In this document: one piece after another, positions 1-6,918 of the stretch
Numbering within the stretch: position 1 is the stretch's first letter
Layout: each line of letters begins with the position of its first letter
Assembly (NCBI GenBank): GCA_019638805.1
Contig: JAHBTA010000002.1
Location: 124,001-188,000 of the forward strand
From: Microbacteriaceae bacterium
GTDB taxonomy: Bacteria > Actinomycetota > Actinomycetes > Actinomycetales > Microbacteriaceae
Length of the DNA: 64,000 nucleotides
Direction of reading: 5' to 3'
Program-made: the position numbers and the translations under genes
The notes under the pieces: model-generated
What the model saw: only the letters and a program-made list of their open reading frames with translations
What the model was told of the DNA's origin: nothing
Databases searched by the model: none

Positions 1-542
1 AGCTCAGCTTCCTGCCGTTCTTCGCCCTCGCCGCCGCCGAGGCCCTGCGCGCCTACCCGATCATCAATGCCACGATCGAGGGCGACAACATCGTCTACCC
101 CGACACCGAGAACATCAGCATCGCCGTCGACACAGAGCGCGGGCTGTTGACCCCGGTCCTGCGCGACGCGGGCGGGCTCGACATCGCCCAGATCGCGCAG
201 CAGATCGCCGACCTGGCCGAGCGCACGCGCGACAACAAGCTCAAGCCCGATGAGCTCGCCGGCGGCACGTTCACGCTCACCAATACCGGATCGCGCGGCG
301 CGCTCTTCGACACCCCCGTCGTGTTCCTGCCCCAGGTGGCGATCCTCGGCACCGGCATCGTGCAGAAGAAGCCCGTTGTCGTGAGCGACGGTGGCCTCGA
401 CGCCATCGCCATCCGCTCGACGGTGTACCTCGCGCTCTCCTACGACCACCGGATCGTCGACGGCGCGGATGCAGCACGCTTCCTGACGGCGGTCAAGGAC
501 CGCCTGGAGAGCGGCGACTTCGCCAAGAACCTGGGCATCTGA
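1..542 (+). CDS. sucB: Dihydrolipoamide acyltransferase (E2), C-terminal part
   Basis: This is the C-terminal catalytic domain of a 2-oxo acid dehydrogenase E2 subunit; the 5' end lies outside the window and the frame is open from base 3. The acyltransferase signature is visible as SYDHRIVDGADAARFL, which holds the catalytic His and the Asp-Gly of the HxxxDG motif, and the upstream TLTNTGSRGA segment is typical of the family. The enzyme moves an acyl group from the lipoyl arm to CoA. Its position just before lipB and lipA, which make and attach the lipoyl group, fits. Whether it belongs to the 2-oxoglutarate (SucB) or the pyruvate complex cannot be settled without the N-terminus; SucB is the usual neighbour of lipB in this group. 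Confidence 0.9.
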   Translation, partial: LSFLPFFALAAAEALRAYPIINATIEGDNIVYPDTENISIAVDTERGLLTPVLRDAGGLDIAQIAQQIADLAERTRDNKLKPDELAGGTFTLTNTGSRGALFDTPVVFLPQVAILGTGIVQKKPVVVSDGGLDAIAIRSTVYLALSYDHRIVDGADAARFLTAVKDRLESGDFAKNLGI

Positions 543-543
543 G

Positions 544-2010
544 TCATTCGCCGGGATGCGCCGCGAGGTAGTCCCGGATGCGCCACCCGGCCTCCGTCCT
601 CATGAGCAGGACGGAGGCCGGATCGCTTCCGGCGCGCAGTGTCACCAGCACCGTGCCGCCCAGGCTCTCGGCGATGCTCGCGCCGACGCTGTCGAGGGGC
701 ACCGGCTGCTCGCCCGCGTCCCGTAGCGCCACGAGCGCCGCCCGGTCCGCCGCCGCGGCCGCGGAGCCGTCCTGATCGACCTCGGTGAGGCAGAGCTCGG
801 ACAGTTGCCGGAAGCAGCCCGTTCGACGCTCCAGGAGTTCGCCAACCGCGACCAGCGGGTCGTCGGCCGCGGACGGGTCATCGGCCGCGGACGGGTCATC
901 GGCCGCGGACGGGTCATCGGCAACGGAGGGGTCCTCGACGCCTGTCGGGGTCGACTCATGCCATGACTCGGGCGGTCCGGCCTCAACAGTCGGGCTCCCC
1001 AGTCCTTCGGTCGACCCGCCCTCGCCTCCGGGCAGGACGCTCATGAGCAGCACGAGACCCGCGAGCCCCGCCGCGACCGCGACGGCGGCTCGGCGGCCGC
1101 GGGGGGTCAGCGCCTGCCACCGCTCCCTGAGCGCATCGCGGGCCACGTGCACCGGTCCGATGTCGACGAGTGACCGCAGGACCCCCGCCAGGCGGAGGGG
1201 AGGGTCGTCGCGATCGGGCACCGGGTCCGGATCCACGGGGGCCTCGACGACCACGGGGGCGATGGCGCGCCCCACCGGCGGCGCCGACTCACGGGAGGCA
1301 GCCGCGCCCCCGCTGTCGCCTCCGCGCGCGAACTCGACAGGTCGCGCGGCGGCGAGGCCGAAGAGCTCGCGCGTCACGCGCTCCTCCAGCCCGGTGCGAT
1401 CGTCGGCCGCCAGGCGGGCGGCCACGTCGGTCGCCGCCGCCGCGCGCGGCCCGGTCACCCGACCGAGAACCTCGCGCACGAGCGACGCGAGGGCCGCGCG
1501 GTCGGCGACCACGGCATCCACCCGCTCGAGGCGCACCTCGGGCAGTCCCGGCTCGAACAGCACGGCGTGACCGAAACCGGTCAGGACGGGCGCGCCGTCC
1601 GCGCGGAACAGCACGGCGGCCGGTCCGGGGGCGCCATGCGCGACCCCGGCGTGGTGCATCCGGGCGAGGGTCTCGGCGACGGGGGCGAGCACGGTCACCG
1701 CCTCCCCCGCATCCAGCGCACGGAGCGCGAGCAGGTGCGCGAGCGATTCGCCCAGACGCGGGAAGACTAAGACCGCCCGTTCGTCGTCCATCGCCATGTC
1801 GAGCAGGGGCACCACGTGTTCGCCCGCCGCGCGCCCCAGGGCGTCCGCCTCGAGCACCGCATCGTCGGCGGTCGCTCGCGCGGGCACCACCTTGAGCACC
1901 ACCCCGCCTTCGGCGAGCCAGACGCGCGAGCGCTCGCCGCGCGCGAGCAGCCGCAGCACGCGGTATCCGGCGATCTCGGGGACGGGCTGCATCGCTCCAG
2001 GCTCGGGCAC
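544..2010 (-). CDS. Membrane-anchored Ser/Thr kinase-like protein, probable pseudokinase
   Basis: The first ~230 residues (counted from a GTG at 2010) have a protein kinase fold, with a possible ATP-site Lys40 in VVLKVV and Glu54 as the helix C partner. The catalytic loop, normally HRDLKPxN, reads HGAPGPAAVLF (residues 125-135), and the DFG motif reads GFG (145-147), so both metal and catalytic aspartates are missing. A single membrane segment (AAVAVAAGLAGLVLLMSV) follows near residue 310, then a low-complexity ADDPSA repeat and an outer domain with two Cys. An ATG at 1992 preceded by GAGCCT and six bases is an alternative, possibly leaderless, start. It converges with the E2 gene (one base apart). 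A scaffold or sensor role is inference; the partner is unknown. Confidence 0.8.
   Translation of the reverse strand: MPEPGAMQPVPEIAGYRVLRLLARGERSRVWLAEGGVVLKVVPARATADDAVLEADALGRAAGEHVVPLLDMAMDDERAVLVFPRLGESLAHLLALRALDAGEAVTVLAPVAETLARMHHAGVAHGAPGPAAVLFRADGAPVLTGFGHAVLFEPGLPEVRLERVDAVVADRAALASLVREVLGRVTGPRAAAATDVAARLAADDRTGLEERVTRELFGLAAARPVEFARGGDSGGAAASRESAPPVGRAIAPVVVEAPVDPDPVPDRDDPPLRLAGVLRSLVDIGPVHVARDALRERWQALTPRGRRAAVAVAAGLAGLVLLMSVLPGGEGGSTEGLGSPTVEAGPPESWHESTPTGVEDPSVADDPSAADDPSAADDPSAADDPLVAVGELLERRTGCFRQLSELCLTEVDQDGSAAAAADRAALVALRDAGEQPVPLDSVGASIAESLGGTVLVTLRAGSDPASVLLMRTEAGWRIRDYLAAHPGE
859..930. repeat. Four tandem copies of an 18-bp unit inside the pseudokinase gene
   Basis: The unit GTCATCGGCCGCGGACGG is repeated at 859, 877, 895 and 913; the middle two copies are identical, the first has one change and the last has three. 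It is in frame and encodes the hexapeptide ADDPSA in the linker between the membrane segment and the outer domain, so copy number can change without breaking the protein. Confidence 0.9.
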
Positions 2011-2108
2011 GGGCCGCTCCCCGTGCGGCCGCCGAGCCGCGACGGTGGACGATCATCCGAGAACCACCCGGGGAGCGAGCAGAAGCCGCGACATCGCCCG
2101 ACCGCGGC

Positions 2109-2114
2109 TAGGCT
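2109..2114 (+). promoter_or_regulatory. -10 box of lipB, leaderless layout
   Basis: TAGGCT ends six bases before the GTG of lipB at 2121, so transcription should begin at or next to the start codon. There is no Shine-Dalgarno sequence. The same TANNNT-6/7-start arrangement recurs at many genes in this window. Confidence 0.6.
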
Positions 2115-2120
2115 CATGGC

Positions 2121-2786
2121 GTGGTCGACTACGTCGTCACGGGGCTAAGCGCCAACTCCGTGCCGTACTTGACGGCCCTCGAGCATCAGCGTGTGCTGCA
2201 CGCGGATGTGGCGAGCGGCCGGGCGCCAGATACCGTCCTCCTCCTGGAGCACCCGTCCGTGTACACGGCGGGCAAACGCACCGAACCGCACGAGCGCCCC
2301 GTTGACGGCACCCCCGTCATCGATGTGGACCGCGGCGGCAAGATCACCTGGCACGGACCGGGTCAGCTGGTCGGGTACCCGATCGTCCGGCTGGCCGATC
2401 CGGTCGACATCGTCGCCTACGTGCGGCGACTCGAAAGCATGCTCATCGAGGTGCTCGCCGAGTTCGGGATCGCGGGGTCGCGCGTCGAGGGACGCTCCGG
2501 AGTGTGGATGACCGGCCCCGATCGCGGGGCGGGCGAGAAGATCGCGGCCATCGGCATCCGGGTCGCCGACGGCGTCACGATGCACGGTTTCGCGCTCAAC
2601 TGCTCCAACGCGTTCGACGCCTACGACACGATCGTCGCGTGCGGGCTCGCGGATGCCGGGGTCACCAGCATCAGCCGGGAACTCGGGCGGGTGGTCGCTC
2701 CCGCCGACGTGGTGCCCCTCATCGAACGGCACTTCGAGCGCTTCCTGGAGCCGAGCCTGGCCACGACGCCGACGGTATTCGCGTGA
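2121..2786 (+). CDS. lipB: Octanoyltransferase LipB
   Basis: LipB moves octanoyl groups from octanoyl-ACP to the lipoyl domains of E2 and related proteins, the first step of lipoate synthesis. The 221-residue length is normal. Visible signatures are [19 protein letters not shown], the invariant Lys in [10 protein letters not shown], and the active-site Cys in [21 protein letters not shown]. The GTG start at 2121 is chosen because the -10 box lies six bases upstream and the N-terminus VDYVVTGL fits the family. The stop codon overlaps the lipA start by four bases (GTGA), so the two are translationally coupled. Confidence 0.96.
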   Translation: MVDYVVTGLSANSVPYLTALEHQRVLHADVASGRAPDTVLLLEHPSVYTAGKRTEPHERPVDGTPVIDVDRGGKITWHGPGQLVGYPIVRLADPVDIVAYVRRLESMLIEVLAEFGIAGSRVEGRSGVWMTGPDRGAGEKIAAIGIRVADGVTMHGFALNCSNAFDAYDTIVACGLADAGVTSISRELGRVVAPADVVPLIERHFERFLEPSLATTPTVFA

Positions 2787-3781
2787 GTGCCCCCGCGGCC
2801 GAGCGCGGCGATCGCAAGCTGCTGCGCCTCGAGGTGCGCAACGCGCAGACCCCCATCGAGCGCAAACCCGAGTGGATCAAGACGCGGGCCAAGATGGGGC
2901 CGGAGTACACGGCGCTGCACTCCCTGGTGAAGCAGGAGGATCTGCACACCGTCTGCCAGGAGGCCGGCTGCCCCAACATCTACGAGTGCTGGGAGGATCG
3001 CGAGGCCACCTTCCTGATCGGCGGCAGCCAGTGCACCCGGCGCTGCGACTTCTGCCAGATCGACACCGGGAAGCCCGCCGACTACGACACCGACGAGCCG
3101 CGCCGGGTCGCGGAATCGGTCACGCGCATGGGCCTGCGCTACGCCACCGTCACGGGTGTCGCTCGCGACGACCTGCCCGACGAGGGCGCCTGGCTGCACG
3201 CCGAGACCGTCAGGGCGATCCACGCGGCCAACCCGGGGACGGGGGTCGAGATCCTGGCGACCGACTTCTCGGGCAACCCCGAGCTGCTCGGCGAGGTGTT
3301 CTCGAGCCGGCCGGAGGTGTTCGCCCACAACGTCGAGACGGTTCCGCGCATCTTCAAGCGCATCCGGCCGGCGTTCCGCTACGAGCGCTCGCTCGACGTG
3401 CTGACTCAGGCACGCGCCGCGGGGCTGATCACCAAGTCGAACCTGATCCTCGGCATGGGCGAGGAGCGCGCCGAGATCAGCCAGGCGCTGCACGACCTGC
3501 ACGACGCCGGCACCGACATCATCACGGTCACGCAGTACCTGCGGCCGAGCCCACGGCACCTCCCTGTCGCGCGGTGGGTCCGCCCCGAGGAGTTCGTGGA
3601 GATCCGGGACGAGGCCGAGGCCATCGGATTCCTGGGCGTGCTCGCGGGGCCGCTCGTGCGATCCAGTTACCGGGCCGGCCGTCTGTGGGCCCGGTCGATG
3701 CTCGCGAAGGGCCGCGACATCCCCGAGGGTCTTCGCCACCTGGCGGATGCCGAACTCGGCTTCGCGCAAGCCGTATCGTAG
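2783..3781 (+). CDS. lipA: Lipoyl synthase LipA
   Basis: A radical SAM enzyme that inserts two sulfur atoms into the octanoyl chain placed by LipB. The radical SAM cluster motif is CTRRCDFC and the auxiliary cluster motif is [12 protein letters not shown]; the family-typical RSSY tail motif is present as VRSSYRAG. The predicted length of 332 residues is normal. The GTG at 2783 overlaps the lipB TGA, and no other in-frame start lies near the conserved N-terminus. The next gene begins five bases after the stop. Confidence 0.96.
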   Translation: MSAPAAERGDRKLLRLEVRNAQTPIERKPEWIKTRAKMGPEYTALHSLVKQEDLHTVCQEAGCPNIYECWEDREATFLIGGSQCTRRCDFCQIDTGKPADYDTDEPRRVAESVTRMGLRYATVTGVARDDLPDEGAWLHAETVRAIHAANPGTGVEILATDFSGNPELLGEVFSSRPEVFAHNVETVPRIFKRIRPAFRYERSLDVLTQARAAGLITKSNLILGMGEERAEISQALHDLHDAGTDIITVTQYLRPSPRHLPVARWVRPEEFVEIRDEAEAIGFLGVLAGPLVRSSYRAGRLWARSMLAKGRDIPEGLRHLADAELGFAQAVS

Positions 3782-3786
3782 GAGCC

Positions 3787-4485
3787 ATGGCACGAGCGAG
3801 CGCCCCCGAGAAGGAACCCGGCCGCATCAAGCAGATGTGGCAGGTCTTCCAGATGACCCGACGCTACGACCCGATGATCGTCTGGTATCTGCTGCTGGCC
3901 TTCATCGTCCCCGTCGGCCTCTCGGTGCTGCTGGCGCTGGTGCTGTCCCCCGGCAACATCCTGGGGCTCGTGCTGTACATCATCGCGGGCATCCTCGCGG
4001 GCGTCCTGCTCGTGCTCATCGTGCTCGGCCGGCGCGCGGAGACCGCGGCGTACTCGCAGATCGCCGGGCGCCCGGGAGCCGTGGGCGCCGTGCTCAAGAG
4101 CGGGCTGCGGCGCAGTTGGACGGGCAGCGAGATGCCCCTCGTGGTCAACAAGAACCAGGATGCGATCTACCGCGCGGTCGGACGCGGGGGCGTCGTGCTC
4201 ATCGGCGAGGGACCGCGCAGCCGCACCCAGCCCATGCTCGAGAAGGAGCGCGCCAACGTGCAGCGCGTCCTGCCCAACGTGCCCGTGAACCTGCTCTACG
4301 TCGGCCCCGACCCGGATTCTGTGCCGCTCGGCAAGATCGTGAGGGCGCTCGGCAGGCTCAAGCGCTCGCTGACCAAGGCCGAGGTGCTCGCGGTCAACAA
4401 CCGGCTGTCCTCGCTCGGCAAGAACGGCCTCCCCATCCCGAAGGGGATGGACCCGACGCGCGTGCGCGCGCCGCGGCCCCGGTAG
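3787..4485 (+). CDS. DUF4191 membrane protein
   Basis: A 232-residue protein of the actinobacterial DUF4191 family, whose genes follow lipA widely (Rv2219 in M. tuberculosis). Two hydrophobic segments (residues about 36-56 and 61-80) form a membrane hairpin, followed by a cytoplasmic domain rich in basic residues with the motif VVLIGEGPRSR. The function is unknown. A TATCGT box at 3774-3779 sits seven bases before the ATG and overlaps the end of lipA, so the gene may also be read from its own leaderless transcript. Confidence 0.9.
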   Translation: MARASAPEKEPGRIKQMWQVFQMTRRYDPMIVWYLLLAFIVPVGLSVLLALVLSPGNILGLVLYIIAGILAGVLLVLIVLGRRAETAAYSQIAGRPGAVGAVLKSGLRRSWTGSEMPLVVNKNQDAIYRAVGRGGVVLIGEGPRSRTQPMLEKERANVQRVLPNVPVNLLYVGPDPDSVPLGKIVRALGRLKRSLTKAEVLAVNNRLSSLGKNGLPIPKGMDPTRVRAPRPR

Positions 4486-4503
4486 CGCGGGACCCCGCCC
4501 GAG

Positions 4504-4917
4504 TCAGACCATCACGAGCACGGTCCCGGCCAACCGGTCGTGCAGCCCGCGCTGATCGCGGTCCCAGATGAGGGCGGGTACCGCCAGGCACAGCAGGAGC
4601 GTCCGGACCACCGGCCGCCACCAGCCGAGCCTGCCCGGGACGACCGGCACCACACGCATGCGCAGAATCAGGTGCCCGACGCTCCCGTTCACGGCCCAGA
4701 GGAAGAGCACCTGCTCGATCGCGAAGATCGCGAGCGTCGCCCAGGCATCGGGCTGGAGCGTGCCCACCGGGAAGAACGCCATCGCGAGCAGCCACGCGAT
4801 GCCCCAGTCGATGAACAGGGCGGCCACCCGCCTTCCGAACCGAGCGACCGAGCGCGGGCCCTCGGCGGGCAACCCGAGACGCTCACCCGGCCAGGTCGAC
4901 GCGTCGGATGCGGTCAC
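4504..4917 (-). CDS. RDD family membrane protein
   Basis: A 137-residue protein with the RDD motif region at its N-terminus (ARFGRRVAALFIDWGIAWLLA) and three predicted membrane segments. RDD proteins have been linked to ion transport in a few cases, but the substrate here is unknown. It lies convergent to DUF4191 and divergent from glnA1, matching the position of Rv2219A. The GTG at 4917 is chosen because a TAGGCT box lies six bases upstream. Confidence 0.88.
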   Translation of the reverse strand: MTASDASTWPGERLGLPAEGPRSVARFGRRVAALFIDWGIAWLLAMAFFPVGTLQPDAWATLAIFAIEQVLFLWAVNGSVGHLILRMRVVPVVPGRLGWWRPVVRTLLLCLAVPALIWDRDQRGLHDRLAGTVLVMV

Positions 4918-4923
4918 GCTCCC

Positions 4924-4929
4924 AGCCTA
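4924..4929 (-). promoter_or_regulatory. -10 box of the RDD gene, leaderless layout
   Basis: On the minus strand TAGGCT is followed by GGGAGC and then the GTG start at 4917. The box sits 26 bases from the GlnR double box, so GlnR may also affect this gene. Confidence 0.55.
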
Positions 4930-4955
4930 GGGTCGCGCGTCGCGCCGCCCGGCTC

Positions 4956-4993
4956 GTAACATCCCGGAAACAGAGGCGACACCCTCGGGAAAC
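4956..4993. promoter_or_regulatory. Double GlnR-type operator upstream of glnA1
   Basis: The sequence reads GTAAC-n6-GAAAC-n6-GACAC-n6-GAAAC at 4956-4960, 4967-4971, 4978-4982 and 4989-4993. This matches the GlnR box gTnAC-n6-GaAAC described for actinobacteria, in the tandem form found at Streptomyces glnA; only the third half-site deviates (A for T). It ends ten bases before a -10 box, the position expected for an activator. The spacing and half-sites are seen; GlnR itself is not in the window. Confidence 0.82.
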
Positions 4994-5003
4994 CGCGGGG
5001 CCC

Positions 5004-5009
5004 TAGCCT
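5004..5009 (+). promoter_or_regulatory. -10 box of glnA1
   Basis: TAGCCT lies ten bases after the GlnR double box, and no -35 is recognisable, as expected for an activator-dependent promoter. It predicts a leader of about 49 nt with GGGAG near 5050 as ribosome binding site. Confidence 0.55.
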
Positions 5010-5064
5010 CGGGGCAGGCTGCAGCAGGCAGTCTCTGGAACCACGGCCTTGGGAGTACCGCGCT

Positions 5065-6501
5065 ATGTCCACCCCCCTGTTCTCGGACTCGTCCGACGTC
5101 CTCACGTTCATCAAGGACACCGACGTCAAGTTCCTCGACATCCGCTTCACCGATCTGCCGGGTATCCAGCAGCACTTCAACATCCCCGCGTCGACCGTCG
5201 ACGAGGACTTCTTCACGGTGGGGCAGCTCTTCGACGGCTCGTCGATCCGCGGGTTCCAGTCGATCCACGAGTCGGACCTCCAGCTGATCCCGGACATCTC
5301 CACCGCGTTCGTCGACCCGTTCCGCACGGAGCGCACGCTCGTCATCCTGTTCGACATCTACAACCCGCGCAGCGGTGAGATCTACGGGCGCGACCCGCGC
5401 CAGGTGGCCAAGAAGGCCGAGAAGTACCTGGCGTCCACGGGGGTCGCCGACACCGCCTTCTTCGCCCCCGAGGCCGAGTTCTTCATCTTCGACGACGTGC
5501 GCTACGAGGTGCGCCAGAACAAGAGCTTCTACGAGGTCGACTCCTCCGAGGGCGCCTGGAACAGCGGCCGGGTCGAGGAGGGCGGCAACCTCGCCAACAA
5601 GACCCCGTACAAGGGCGGATACTTCCCGGTGACCCCGGTCGACCAGATGGCCGACCTGCGCGACGACATCGTGCTCAAGCTGCAGGAGGTCGGGCTCGAG
5701 GTCGAGCGCAGCCACCACGAGGTGGGCACGGCCGGCCAGAACGAGATCAACTACAAGTTCGACACCATGGTCCGCGCGGCCGACGACATCCTGAAGTTCA
5801 AGTACATCGTCAAGAACACGGCGTTGGAGTGGGGCAAGGTCGCGACCTTCATGCCCAAGCCGCTCATGGGCGACAACGGTTCCGGCATGCACACCCACCA
5901 GTCGCTGTGGAACGACGGCAAGCCGCTGTTCTACGACGAGAAGGGCTACGGCGGCCTGTCCGACATCGCGCGCTGGTACATCGGCGGCATCCTGAAGCAC
6001 GCGCCGGCGATCGCGGCGTTCACCAACCCGACCGTGAACTCCTACCATCGGCTGATCCCCGGCTTCGAGGCGCCCGTGAACCTGGTCTACTCGGCGGGCA
6101 ACCGCTCGGCCTCGATCCGCATCCCGATCACGGGCACCAACCCGAAGGCCAAGCGCATCGAGTACCGCGCGCCCGACGCGTCCGGCAACCCGTACCTCGC
6201 GTTCGCCGCTCAGCTCATGGCGGGCATCGACGGCATCAAGAACAAGATCGAGCCGCACGAGCCGGTCGACAAGGACCTCTACGAGCTTCCGCCGGAGGAG
6301 GCGAAGGGCATCCCGCAGCTGCCCGGTTCGCTCGACGCCGCATTGGCCGCTCTCGAGGCCGACCACGACTTCCTCCTCGAGGGGGGCGTGTTCACCCAGG
6401 ACCTCATCGACACCTGGATCGACTACAAGCGCGAGAAGGAGCTGCTGCCCTTCGCCCAGCGTCCGCACCCCTTCGAGTACGAGCTCTACTTCGGGGTGTA
6501 G
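5065..6501 (+). CDS. glnA: Glutamine synthetase type I, beta form (GlnA1)
   Basis: Main ammonium-assimilating enzyme, joining ammonia to glutamate with ATP. The 478 residues include the beta-Grasp N-terminus with [10 protein letters not shown], the metal site AEAEFF-type segment ([13 protein letters not shown]), [12 protein letters not shown], and the substrate site NRSASIRIP. Tyr406 in [10 protein letters not shown] is the GSI-beta adenylylation site, the target of GlnE encoded at 20960-23878. The last codons are unusual: they lie in the attachment core of a mobile island (6482-6497), so the final Val codon and the TAG stop are supplied by the island. The protein sequence is unchanged (ending ELYFGV). 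Confidence 0.97.
   Translation: MSTPLFSDSSDVLTFIKDTDVKFLDIRFTDLPGIQQHFNIPASTVDEDFFTVGQLFDGSSIRGFQSIHESDLQLIPDISTAFVDPFRTERTLVILFDIYNPRSGEIYGRDPRQVAKKAEKYLASTGVADTAFFAPEAEFFIFDDVRYEVRQNKSFYEVDSSEGAWNSGRVEEGGNLANKTPYKGGYFPVTPVDQMADLRDDIVLKLQEVGLEVERSHHEVGTAGQNEINYKFDTMVRAADDILKFKYIVKNTALEWGKVATFMPKPLMGDNGSGMHTHQSLWNDGKPLFYDEKGYGGLSDIARWYIGGILKHAPAIAAFTNPTVNSYHRLIPGFEAPVNLVYSAGNRSASIRIPITGTNPKAKRIEYRAPDASGNPYLAFAAQLMAGIDGIKNKIEPHEPVDKDLYELPPEEAKGIPQLPGSLDAALAALEADHDFLLEGGVFTQDLIDTWIDYKREKELLPFAQRPHPFEYELYFGV
6482..6497. repeat. attL core in the glnA1 3' end
   Basis: AGCTCTACTTCGGGGT covers the codons for ELYFG and the first two bases of the last Val codon. It is identical to the copy at 19530-19545. 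The bases after it (GTAG) belong to the island. Confidence 0.87.
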
Positions 6502-6506
6502 CTAAA

Positions 6507-6698
6507 TCACTGGACTGTGGCGCCCTCAGTCCGCACAGAGTCCGCACGAGCTTCGCTACGGGCCGCGAAAACGGCCCCGACAGCAGCTCGTGCGGACTCG
6601 TCTTTGTCCGGCCACATGTGCCCGTACACGTCGAGCGTCGTCTTCGCGGACGCGTGCCGCAGCCGCGCCTGAACGACCTTCACATCGAGGCCGGAACC
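6507..6698 (-). pseudogene. C-terminal remnant of a second tyrosine integrase
   Basis: The minus strand encodes about 60 residues of a phage-type integrase C-terminus: GLDVKVVQARLRHASAKTT followed by LDVYGHMWPDKDE and a short tail. It holds the second-His motif (RLRHAS) and the nucleophile Tyr in DVYGHMWP. Upstream of SGLDVKV the frame loses similarity and meets a stop at 6714-6716, so the Arg boxes are gone. Its stop codon lies ten bases from the attL core, the layout of an integrase gene whose attP lies at its 3' end. It is not a piece of the intact integrase at 17793-19115, whose C-terminus differs. It probably comes from an earlier element at the same site. Confidence 0.82.
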
Positions 6699-6918
6699 TG
6701 AATTCTCAGAGCGCTAGGGCCCAGCTGAGGGTGCGAGTCTTGGGAATCCGTCAGCGTTCCTCGGTTCCTGCATTGTGCAGATTTGGTCGGTGCGATCGGC
6801 GATGGACCGATCCTCACCGGCTTGGCGCATCGGGTCGTCGGCATCATCCAAAAGGTTGAGATTCAGTTCAATACTGTTCGCGATGCCGTAAGGAGCGATG
6901 CCTGGTGAGGTTGATGGC
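6699..6918. other. Junction and leader region before the MMPL gene
   Basis: About 220 bases with no supported gene and visibly more A+T than the surroundings. It links the integrase remnant to the efflux cassette. TTGAGA at 6856-6861 is -35-like, but no convincing -10 is at the right distance. Two possible ribosome binding sites appear: AAGGAG at 6890-6895, only two bases before an ATG at 6898, and GGTGAGG at 6904-6910, eight bases before the ATG at 6919. Confidence 0.5.

Noticed and set aside
4927..6468. 513-codon open frame antisense to glnA1
   Set aside because: Composition is low-complexity Arg/Val/Leu/Asp-rich with no family pattern; it mirrors the third-position GC bias of glnA on the other strand.
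3787..6501. Riboswitch in front of lipA, glnA1 or panB
   Set aside because: Leaders are short or absent and no conserved aptamer core was recognised.
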